Origin: CAYNWK01 sp964400875
Lineage (GTDB): Bacteria; Chloroflexota; Anaerolineae; Anaerolineales; UBA4823
Length of the DNA: 7,817 nt
Reading direction: 5' to 3'
Assembly (NCBI GenBank): GCA_964400875.1
Contig: CAYNWK010000193.1
Span: 1 to 7,817, forward strand
The notes under the pieces were generated by a model, which saw only the letters and a list, made by a program, of their open reading frames with translations, had not been told where the DNA came from and searched no databases. This document shows, piece by piece, positions 1-6,259 of this stretch (position 1 is the first letter of the stretch; each line of letters starts with the position of its first letter). The position numbers were made by a program, and so were the translations under genes.

Positions 1-1777
1 CGAAATAGCCTTCCATCAACCAGAAGGCCTCGGCTAACAACAGCGTATCGGGGACTTCTGCAGCGACCCGGTCGACAACTTCCCGCCAGAATTCTTTAGG
101 AAAAGCCCGATCGAATTCTTCTTTGCTTAGGCCGTGCTCAGCGCGCGTAGGTATTGCTCCGCCGCTCCCTGGTTGGGGAAACCATAAACGCTGAAAATGC
201 TTCTTTGCCAGGGTCATCGCCGCATCGAAACGGATGACGGGAAACTTTCGGGCCACGTGCAGGATAGTTTGGATGACGGCTTCGCGCACTTCCGGAATCA
301 AGTAGTTTAATTGAGCAGTGTCATTCCAGGGCATGGAGGTGCCATCGTTTCCGTGGTAGATATAGCGAGTATCTCCGCTCCAATTATCAACTCGTTTAAA
401 AACCACCGCGGCATCCGTGCTGTCGTAATAATGATCCTCGATATACAACCCAACCCGTTCGTCCCAGGAAAGGTTCGGACCGTTAAACGAGTACGAGGGG
501 AAGGGGCTGTAATCGAGAGAAATGAACCAATCCGGATGTTCGATTACCCAGCGCGAGTCGATACCCATATGGTTAGGAACCATATCGGAAGCCAGGCGCA
601 TACCGTACTGCCAGGCGCGCTCGCGCAGGTTACTGTATGCTTCCTCACCACCGAGATCGGCTGCGATGTCGTAGTTGAACAACGAATAGGCTGAAGCAAC
701 AGCATCCGGGTTGCCGCGCAATTGCTTGATCTCTTTCGATGCCTCACTGCGTTCCCATAAGCCGATCAGCCATAAGCCCGAGAAGCCCCAACGAGCAAGC
801 GTCTCCAGTTCCTCATCCGGGATCTGATCCAGGCGGTGGATGGGCCGCTGGTATCGCTTGGAAAGCTGGTCCAGCCAGACATAAGCGTTCTTGGCAAGCA
901 GAACCAGGGATGGCATCCACTCCCGATCCGGGCTAAATCGTTCTGGCTCGCGACCCAGGCTCGAGAAATCGTACACGCGGGATGGGCCAGCACCCAGAAA
1001 GGTCGCTTTATTTTCTTCTTCAACAAAATCCAGGCTGCGCAACAAGCGAAATAAAAAACTGCCCAACAAGGATCCCCAGCGGCGGCGGATGAATTCCAGC
1101 TGACCGGAGAGCGAATACGGCTCGGAGATAGCCGGACTTCGCAGCATATCGATCAAGTTTTCATGTTCCGGTCCGAATTTAGGCTGTTCTCCAAAAAACT
1201 CGTAGGCGGCTTCAATAATATTGCGGTAGGAGGTATCTTTCTCCAGGCGGGCGTCATCAAACAACTCGATAAATGGGGAAAAAGCCGGGTTAACGTTTGC
1301 CAGCCAGAGCAGCAAAAGCTCCTCAAAAACGATCCGGCGGTTGGGTATCCCATTGCTGTCCCCGCTGAGATATTCATCCACGCCACCTTCCTGACGGTAG
1401 ACCATAAGCGGCGGGAACTCATCGGCAAACTTTCGCAAGGTTTTATCGATTACTTCTTTTCCCAGCCGTTCTTCCAGCCACTCGAGAGCCTCTCCCATCA
1501 CCTCAGGATTTTCTTGTTGGCGGTACAGATCGACGACGTAATGCAGGATCTCATCGATCAAGCCCATGGCATTAATCTGGCCCGCTTTTACCGCTCGTTC
1601 GGGAAACATAACCAGGTCACGCTTCTCATTCATCTTCTGGGCGAAGACCCTGGCGGCGTGAAAATTCGCGAAGACCACATTCCCGTGCAGAGAGAACAAC
1701 TGCTGGTCGAATTGGTAGCTATCTCGGGCCCTGCGCGAGATATGGAACTCCATCGTAACGGCCCGCACTGATTGCAT
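1..1777 (-). CDS. Very large GH13 (alpha-amylase superfamily) protein, 3' end outside window
   Basis: Probably an intracellular alpha-glucan hydrolase or transglycosylase. The gene starts at an ATG at 1777-1775, with GGGAGGA (1787-1781) just upstream; an in-frame ATG at 1753 has no such site. The reading frame stays open to the left edge, giving 592 residues. Visible GH13 landmarks are region I DMVPNH (residues 398-403), region II with nucleophile Asp518 in VIRFDAAMTL, and region III with acid/base Glu583 in LLLAEAFW. Region IV (His-Asp) must lie beyond the edge. The strand signature WFPQPGSGGAIP (532-543) follows the nucleophile. About 280 residues precede the barrel; they look mostly helical, match no carbohydrate-binding module I recognise, and have no signal peptide. 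From memory, similar proteins of over 1000 residues occur in Chloroflexota. The gene is divergent from the Lon-related gene. Superfamily membership is firm; the exact substrate is unknown. Confidence 0.9.
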   Translation of the reverse strand, partial: MQSVRAVTMEFHISRRARDSYQFDQQLFSLHGNVVFANFHAARVFAQKMNEKRDLVMFPERAVKAGQINAMGLIDEILHYVVDLYRQQENPEVMGEALEWLEERLGKEVIDKTLRKFADEFPPLMVYRQEGGVDEYLSGDSNGIPNRRIVFEELLLLWLANVNPAFSPFIELFDDARLEKDTSYRNIIEAAYEFFGEQPKFGPEHENLIDMLRSPAISEPYSLSGQLEFIRRRWGSLLGSFLFRLLRSLDFVEEENKATFLGAGPSRVYDFSSLGREPERFSPDREWMPSLVLLAKNAYVWLDQLSKRYQRPIHRLDQIPDEELETLARWGFSGLWLIGLWERSEASKEIKQLRGNPDAVASAYSLFNYDIAADLGGEEAYSNLRERAWQYGMRLASDMVPNHMGIDSRWVIEHPDWFISLDYSPFPSYSFNGPNLSWDERVGLYIEDHYYDSTDAAVVFKRVDNWSGDTRYIYHGNDGTSMPWNDTAQLNYLIPEVREAVIQTILHVARKFPVIRFDAAMTLAKKHFQRLWFPQPGSGGAIPTRAEHGLSKEEFDRAFPKEFWREVVDRVAAEVPDTLLLAEAFWLMEGYF

Positions 1778-1780
1778 CCG

Positions 1781-1787
1781 TCCTCCC
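1781..1787 (-). promoter_or_regulatory. Shine-Dalgarno site of the large GH13 gene
   Basis: GGGAGGA on the minus strand ends 3 nt before the ATG at 1777. The spacing is short, but the match to the anti-Shine-Dalgarno is strong. It decides for this start over the in-frame ATG at 1753. Confidence 0.7.
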
Positions 1788-1848
1788 GTTCTGATCCGAT
1801 TCCTTGACTAATACCCCCTCTTTGTCCACGTAGACCTCAACGCATCGT

Positions 1849-1857
1849 ATTATATCA
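1849..1857 (-). promoter_or_regulatory. Extended -10 promoter (TGATATAAT) for the large GH13 gene
   Basis: The minus strand reads TGA-TATAAT: a perfect -10 hexamer (1854-1849) preceded by the TGn extension. No good -35 hexamer lies 16-18 nt further upstream, which fits an extended -10 promoter that does not need one. Transcription would begin near 1842, giving a leader of about 65 nt before the ATG at 1777. Motif and position are seen directly; activity is inferred. Confidence 0.55.
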
Positions 1858-1944
1858 GGCAGATACGCTCAACCCACGAACCTCTTTGCTGGGATGGTGA
1901 ATGCGATAACAAGGCCGATGCGATCGCGCTGAAGAAATCGTATG

Positions 1945-1962
1945 TTTCCCTGGTGAGGGAAA
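1945..1962. repeat. Perfect 7-bp inverted repeat upstream of the Lon-related gene
   Basis: TTTCCCT-GGTG-AGGGAAA forms two perfect 7-bp arms around a 4-bp centre. It ends 89 nt before the Lon-related start codon and about 22 nt upstream of a weak -10-like TAAAAT (1985-1990). It could be an operator for a dimeric regulator, or a hairpin if transcribed. It is not the CIRCE heat-shock element (TTAGCACTC-N9-GAGTGCTAA). No T-run follows it, so a terminator is unlikely. Confidence 0.45.
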
Positions 1963-1984
1963 ATACTAGCGTTGGTGGATGGGG

Positions 1985-1990
1985 TAAAAT
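1985..1990 (+). promoter_or_regulatory. Weak candidate -10 box for the protease operon
   Basis: TAAAAT differs from the -10 consensus at one position and would give a leader of roughly 55 nt before the ATG at 2052. There is no recognisable -35 hexamer at the right distance and no TGn extension. It is listed as the best sigma-70-like candidate on this strand. An alternative sigma factor or an activator is equally possible. Confidence 0.2.
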
Positions 1991-2038
1991 TAATCCACGC
2001 ATTCCTCGAACCCTCTCATCGAACCACAATTCAGAAAT

Positions 2039-2044
2039 GGAGGT
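2039..2044 (+). promoter_or_regulatory. Shine-Dalgarno site fixing the protease start
   Basis: GGAGGT with a 7-nt spacer to the ATG at 2052. It rules out the longer in-frame candidate start at 1953, which has no such site, falls inside the inverted repeat, and would add 33 residues unlike the family N-terminus. Confidence 0.85.
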
Positions 2045-2051
2045 CCTAATT

Positions 2052-4478
2052 ATGTCGAAACCGGCTCCTTTGTCCGCGGCCGATTTGGCGCCTTGCTGCG
2101 ATCCAGAGATATTTTCTTTCGAGACAACCGCAGAACTGGAAGATTTGCATGAAGTCATCGGCCAACCGCGTGCGGTCGAAGCCGTCCGTTTTGGAATGGG
2201 CATCGGGCAAGATGGCTACAATATCTTCGCCCTCGGCCCGCCAGGTTCCGGTAAGCGCTCTCTGGTGACCCGTTTCTTCGAACAGCGCGCCCAGCACGAT
2301 CCGGTTCCGCCGGACTGGTGCTACGTGCACAACTTCGAGCAAGAACATAAACCCAACGCCATCCAGCTACCGGCGGGCAAAGGCGCTCAATTTAGGAAGA
2401 ATATGGAGCAGTTGATCGAGGAACTGCGCACCGCGCTGATCGCTGCCTTCGAGAGCGATGAATACCGAGCGCGCCGCCAGGCGATCGAAGAAGAATTTCA
2501 AGGACGCCAGGAAGAATCGCTAGAAGAGATCCAGGAAAAAGCCAAGGAACACAATCTGACATTGATCCGCACACCAACGGGGCTTATCTTTGCCCCGGTG
2601 CGGGAAAATGAGGTCATCTCGCCAGATGAATTCCAAAAGCTATCTGAAGAGGAACGCAAGGAGTTGGAGAAGCATATCAAAGAGCTGCAGGATGAACTGC
2701 AGACCATGTTGCATCAGGTTCCCCAATGGCAGCGGGAGCTTCGCAGACGGATCAAGGAGCTCAACCGGGAGATGACCACCTTCGCTGTGGGCGGTCTGAT
2801 GGACGAGCTACGCCAAAAGTACGCCGACCACCAGGTTGTGGTGGATTATCTCGACCAGGTCCAAAAAGACGTGGTCGAGAATGCCCGCGATTTTCTGCCG
2901 CAAGATGAGGTTGGCGATGACAGTCCCGAGAGCGCCCTGGCAACGCTGATTGCTCGGCGTCAGCAGCAAGCCAATCCATTGCGCCGCTATCAGGTGAACC
3001 TCTTGGTGGACCACCACGATACCAGAGGCGCGCCAGTGATCTACGAAGACAACCCCAATTACAACAACTTGGTAGGGCGCGTCGAGCACATCGCGCAAAT
3101 GGGGGCGCTGGTCACAGATTTCAACCTGATCAAAGCCGGAAGCCTGCACAACGCAAACGGCGGCTACCTAATCATCGACGCCCGCCAGCTTTTACTGCAG
3201 CCTTATGCCTGGGAGGCGCTCAAAAGGGCTCTACAGTCAAGCCAGATACGCATCGAATCACCCGGACAAATGCTCAGCCTAGTCAGCACGATCTCCCTGG
3301 AACCAGAGCCTATCCCCCTGAACCTAAAGGTTGCATTGCTCGGCGAACGAATGCTGTATTATCTGCTCTCTCAACTCGAGCCGGAGTTCAACGAGCTCTT
3401 CAAAGTCCAGGCGGATTTCGAGGAGCAGATGGACCGCGATAGCGAAAACCAGCAGCTCTACGCCCGCTTGCTCGCTTCGCTGGTGCGCAAGTATGAGTTG
3501 CGCGAGCTGGACAGGGGCGCGGTCGCCCGGGTGATCGATCAAAGCGTGCGCATCGTCAGCGATTCGGAAAAGCTATCCGCGCGCATGGGAGAAATCGGCG
3601 ATTTGCTGCGCGAAGCGAACTACTGGGCGGGAGAAAACGGCAACGAGGTTATCAACCGGAAAGATGTCCAAAAAGCCATCGACGGTCAGATCTTCCGCGC
3701 CGATCGAATCCGGGAACGCCTGCAAGAATCTATATTGCGCGGGACGATCCTGATCGATACGAGCGCTGCAGTCGTCGGCCAGATTAATGGGTTGTCGGTT
3801 TTGCAGCTGGGCGGCTTTGCATTCGGAATGCCCAGCCGGATCACTGCAAGGGTGCGCCTGGGCAAAGGGGAGGTGATCAACATCGAGCGGGAAGTAGAAA
3901 TGAGCGGGCCGATCCATTCGAAGGGTGTTCTGATTTTGTCCGGTTTCTTGGGCGCACGCTACGCCAAAGAACGCCCTTTATCCCTGACCGCCAGCCTGGT
4001 ATTCGAGCAATCTTACAGCGGCGTTGAAGGCGACAGCGCCTCTTCAGCCGAGCTGTATGCGCTGCTCTCGGCAATCGCAGATGTGCCTATCAAACAATCT
4101 CTCGCCGTCACCGGGTCCGTCAACCAGCTTGGCCAAGTCCAGGCGATCGGCGGGGTCAACGAGAAAATCGAAGGCTATTTCGACATTTGCCGGGCGCGCG
4201 GCCTCGACGGCGAGCAAGGTGTGTTGATTCCTAAGTCGAACGTCAAAAACCTGATGCTCCGCCAGGATGTGATCGAAGCGGTAGAGGCCGACAAATTTCA
4301 TATTTACCCCGTCGAGGACATCGATCAAGGCATCGAGCTGCTCACCGGGCTTTCCGCCGGTGAACCTGGCGAGAAGGGCAACTATCCCGAAGGCAGCTTC
4401 AACGCCAAGGTGCAGGCAGAGCTGGACCGACTGGCAAAATCACGTGATGAAGCTGGCCCGGATGACGAGGAGGAATGA
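2052..4478 (+). CDS. Lon-related AAA+ protease (AAA_32 / Lon_C type)
   Basis: Probably a soluble ATP-dependent serine protease of the Lon-related family (AAA_32 plus Lon proteolytic domain), acting on damaged or regulatory proteins. The product is 808 residues. Order: N-terminal segment with CDPEIFSFETTAEL; Walker A GPPGSGKRS (62-70, Lys68); a long helical insertion (about 118-257) with two charged coiled-coil stretches; a Walker B-like GGYLIIDA (370-377, Asp376); an ELFKVQADF motif; a sensor 2-like Arg511; and the protease domain (about 572-770). Its catalytic dyad is Ser662 in EGDSASSAE and Lys705 in NEKIEGYF, spaced 43 residues, the same spacing as Ser679/Lys722 of E. coli Lon. The tail is acidic (PDDEEE). 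No LAN substrate-binding domain and no transmembrane helices are seen, which separates it from classical LonA and from archaeal LonB. The usual Walker B Glu is replaced by Ala377. First gene of the operon. Confidence 0.93.
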   Translation: MSKPAPLSAADLAPCCDPEIFSFETTAELEDLHEVIGQPRAVEAVRFGMGIGQDGYNIFALGPPGSGKRSLVTRFFEQRAQHDPVPPDWCYVHNFEQEHKPNAIQLPAGKGAQFRKNMEQLIEELRTALIAAFESDEYRARRQAIEEEFQGRQEESLEEIQEKAKEHNLTLIRTPTGLIFAPVRENEVISPDEFQKLSEEERKELEKHIKELQDELQTMLHQVPQWQRELRRRIKELNREMTTFAVGGLMDELRQKYADHQVVVDYLDQVQKDVVENARDFLPQDEVGDDSPESALATLIARRQQQANPLRRYQVNLLVDHHDTRGAPVIYEDNPNYNNLVGRVEHIAQMGALVTDFNLIKAGSLHNANGGYLIIDARQLLLQPYAWEALKRALQSSQIRIESPGQMLSLVSTISLEPEPIPLNLKVALLGERMLYYLLSQLEPEFNELFKVQADFEEQMDRDSENQQLYARLLASLVRKYELRELDRGAVARVIDQSVRIVSDSEKLSARMGEIGDLLREANYWAGENGNEVINRKDVQKAIDGQIFRADRIRERLQESILRGTILIDTSAAVVGQINGLSVLQLGGFAFGMPSRITARVRLGKGEVINIEREVEMSGPIHSKGVLILSGFLGARYAKERPLSLTASLVFEQSYSGVEGDSASSAELYALLSAIADVPIKQSLAVTGSVNQLGQVQAIGGVNEKIEGYFDICRARGLDGEQGVLIPKSNVKNLMLRQDVIEAVEADKFHIYPVEDIDQGIELLTGLSAGEPGEKGNYPEGSFNAKVQAELDRLAKSRDEAGPDDEEE
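4468..4473 (+). promoter_or_regulatory. Shine-Dalgarno site deciding the stress-protein start
   Basis: AGGAGG lies inside the last codons of the protease gene, where it encodes part of the acidic tail. It is 7 nt from the ATG at 4481 but only 1 nt from the ATG at 4475, so 4481 is the better start. Termination of the protease at 4478 and initiation 2 nt later imply translational coupling. Confidence 0.75.
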
Positions 4479-4480
4479 CT

Positions 4481-5320
4481 ATGACGGATAGTGAAAGATC
4501 CTCCGGGATCGAGCGGATCCTGGTGGCCCTGGATACATCACCACACAGCCTGGCAGCATTAGAGGCCGCGATCAAACTTGCCGAACGAGTAGAAGCTGAG
4601 CTGGTTGGTATTTTCGTCGAGGATGTCAACTTGATCCGTCTATCAGAGTTGCCCTTCACGCAAGAGATTGGTCTTTATTCAGCTCGCATGCACCAGGTAG
4701 ACACCCAGCTTATGGAGAGTCAGCTGCGCTCTCAAGCCCGGCGCGCCCGGCGCGCCTTGAGGGTTGGAGCTGAATCTGCTCACCTGCAATGGTCTTTTCG
4801 AGTCACACGCGGCGCCATACCAGCCGAGCTGCTGGCTGCCGCTTTGGAGACCGATTTGATCATTCTGGGCAAAGCAGGCTGGTCCACCCGGAACCGGCTT
4901 GGTTCTACCGCCCGAGTCCTCGTCGTCGAGGGGCCAGGCTATACGATGGTTTCGCAAAAAGGCGTACGCTTAGAGCAGCCGATCATGGTGCTTTACGATG
5001 GCTCACCGGCGGGTGAAAAAGCCCTGACAGCAGCTCAGCTGGTGCACACCGGGGAATTGCCGCTGATCGTCCTCTTGGTAAGCGATGAACGCGCCGGCGC
5101 GAACGAACTTCAGACTCGGGTTCGGGATTGGGCTCAGCATAGAGAGATAGAACTTCGCTTGCTTTGGATCGTCGAACTTGACGGCCAGAAGATGGCCAGC
5201 CTGGCGCGTCTGGAAAGCTGCGGCGTTTTAGTGATGCCCGCCCAAAGCGCTGGCCTCAACAGCGAGGACTTGGTCGCCCTGGTGAATGAGTGCGGTTGTG
5301 CAGTTTTGCTGGCGCGTTGA
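4481..5320 (+). CDS. Tandem-domain universal stress protein (UspA family)
   Basis: Probably a cytoplasmic nucleotide-binding stress protein; members of this family modulate survival under starvation, oxidants or energy stress, often through ATP binding. The product is 279 residues, the length of two Usp domains. Domain 1 (about 11-150) starts with RILVALDTSPHS (Asp18) and has an alpha/beta pattern (LVGIFVED). It ends in GKAGWSTRNRLGST (130-143), close to the ATP-binding G-2x-G-9x-G-S/T motif but with 7 rather than 9 residues between the second and third glycines. Domain 2 (about 166-279) restarts with QPIMVLYDGSPAGEKAL but lacks the glycine motif, so it is probably a degenerate structural half. 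A CGC motif (Cys271, Cys273) sits near the C-terminus. The ATG at 4475, overlapping the upstream stop codon as ATGA, is an alternative start adding two residues. It follows the protease gene by 2 nt, so the two are almost certainly co-expressed. Confidence 0.88.
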   Translation: MTDSERSSGIERILVALDTSPHSLAALEAAIKLAERVEAELVGIFVEDVNLIRLSELPFTQEIGLYSARMHQVDTQLMESQLRSQARRARRALRVGAESAHLQWSFRVTRGAIPAELLAAALETDLIILGKAGWSTRNRLGSTARVLVVEGPGYTMVSQKGVRLEQPIMVLYDGSPAGEKALTAAQLVHTGELPLIVLLVSDERAGANELQTRVRDWAQHREIELRLLWIVELDGQKMASLARLESCGVLVMPAQSAGLNSEDLVALVNECGCAVLLAR

Positions 5321-5350
5321 TAAAACTCCAAACAGCTTGATCGACCGGAT

Positions 5351-5356
5351 GAGGTG
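5351..5356 (+). promoter_or_regulatory. Shine-Dalgarno site of the sulfurtransferase
   Basis: GAGGTG, 6 nt before the ATG at 5363. It argues against the in-frame GTG at 5354, which overlaps the site itself. The whole gap from the stress protein (5321-5362) is 42 nt with no hairpin followed by a T-run, so read-through from upstream is expected. Confidence 0.65.
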
Positions 5357-5362
5357 CTCTCT

Positions 5363-6259
5363 ATGATTTACAAGACGTTCGTCAGCACAGATGAGGTCGC
5401 CGACCACCTATCTGCAACTGATTGGGCCATGGTTGACTGCCGGTTTTCCCTCGCTGAACCGGATCGCGGCCGGCAGGTTTACCGGGAAGGTCATATTCCC
5501 GGGGCAGTCTATGCGCATCTTAACGAGGACCTGTCCAGCCCGGTAATCCCCGGTGTCACTGGCAGGCATCCACTCCCCAAAATTGAACAGGCCGTCCAAA
5601 CGTTTTCAGGTTGGGGTATCGACGAGCAGGTTCAGGTGGTCGCTTACGACGATTGGGGTTCGGGTGGGGGCGCTTCGGCCGCGCGTTTGTGGTGGTTGCT
5701 GCGCTGGTTAGGTCACGAAGCGGTTGCCGTGTTGGATGGAGGTTGGGGAAAATGGACTGCAGAGAAAAAGCCGGTGCAACCAGGCATTGAAAGCCGCGCA
5801 CCGCGCCAGTTCAATCCTGAGCTCAGACCTACGCTGCTGGTCAACTTCGAGGAGGTCGACGAAATGCGCCGCGACCCTAAAGCGAGGGTCTTCGACTCGC
5901 GTGCCCTGGAGCGATACCGAGGGGAAACGGAACCTTATGACCCAGTAACAGGACATATCCCCGGCGCAAAGCCGGCGCCTTACGCTGAAAATATGCGTGC
6001 GGATGGCCGGATCTTGGCACCCGAAGAGCTGCGCGAACGCTTTCGAAAGCTGCTCGGCGGAACAGCCCCGGAGAATGCCATCTTTTACTGTGGTTCGGGT
6101 GTAACAGCAGCCTACAATGTGCTCGCCCTGGCCCATGCCGGTATGGGCGATGCCCGGCTCTACAACGGTTCTTGGAGTGAGTGGATCACCAACCCCGATC
6201 GACCCGTCGAGGTGGGACAGGCAAGTTCAAGCAATCCAGACGACGCCCCAGGGCGGTAA
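5363..6259 (+). CDS. sseA: 3-mercaptopyruvate/thiosulfate sulfurtransferase, two rhodanese domains
   Basis: Transfers sulfane sulfur from 3-mercaptopyruvate (or thiosulfate) through a cysteine persulfide to cyanide, thioredoxin or other thiols. It is expected to be cytoplasmic. The product is 298 residues, normal for a tandem rhodanese. Each domain has a GHIPGA motif (43-48 and 198-203). Domain 1 (about 5-135) has Asp in place of the catalytic Cys (VVAYDDWGSGGG), the usual inactive structural half. Domain 2 (about 155-280) has RYRGETEPYDPVTGHIPGA and the active loop CGSGVTA, with Cys243 as nucleophile. The CGSGVTA loop resembles mercaptopyruvate sulfurtransferases (SseA), whereas thiosulfate-preferring rhodaneses usually have CRKGVTA, so the symbol is given with some reserve. 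Last gene of the stress operon, 42 nt after the Usp gene. Its final 33 nt overlap the convergent amylase gene. Confidence 0.9.
   Translation: MIYKTFVSTDEVADHLSATDWAMVDCRFSLAEPDRGRQVYREGHIPGAVYAHLNEDLSSPVIPGVTGRHPLPKIEQAVQTFSGWGIDEQVQVVAYDDWGSGGGASAARLWWLLRWLGHEAVAVLDGGWGKWTAEKKPVQPGIESRAPRQFNPELRPTLLVNFEEVDEMRRDPKARVFDSRALERYRGETEPYDPVTGHIPGAKPAPYAENMRADGRILAPEELRERFRKLLGGTAPENAIFYCGSGVTAAYNVLALAHAGMGDARLYNGSWSEWITNPDRPVEVGQASSSNPDDAPGR

Noticed and set aside
121..185. Possible frameshift in the large GH13 gene near 180
   Set aside because: A first reading gave a stop after the nucleophile region, but correct codon phasing across the G-run at 175-178 gives the continuous sequence WFPQPGSGGAIP and an open frame to the edge.
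1163..1771. A 202-codon plus-strand open frame, and another at 311-694
   Set aside because: Both lie antisense to the well-supported large GH13 gene, whose catalytic motifs lie in the opposite strand. Their translations show no domain, and no clear ribosome site was seen for them.
1804..1809. TTGACT as a -35 box on the plus strand
   Set aside because: No -10-like hexamer lies 16-18 nt downstream, and it is over 240 nt from the protease start.
1920..1927. GCGATCGC octamer, the cyanobacterial HIP1 motif
   Set aside because: I noticed only this copy, whereas HIP1-rich genomes show many per few kilobases, and gene content does not point to a cyanobacterium.
1953..2051. 33-residue N-terminal extension of the protease starting at 1953
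   Set aside because: No ribosome site precedes it and it runs through the inverted repeat. The ATG at 2052 has an ideal GGAGGT 7 nt upstream and gives the expected family N-terminus.
6244..6255. CGCCC-CA-GGGCG hairpin as terminator of the stress operon
   Set aside because: The stem is very short with a tight loop, no T-run follows on either strand, and the bases are coding in both convergent genes, so it is likely chance.
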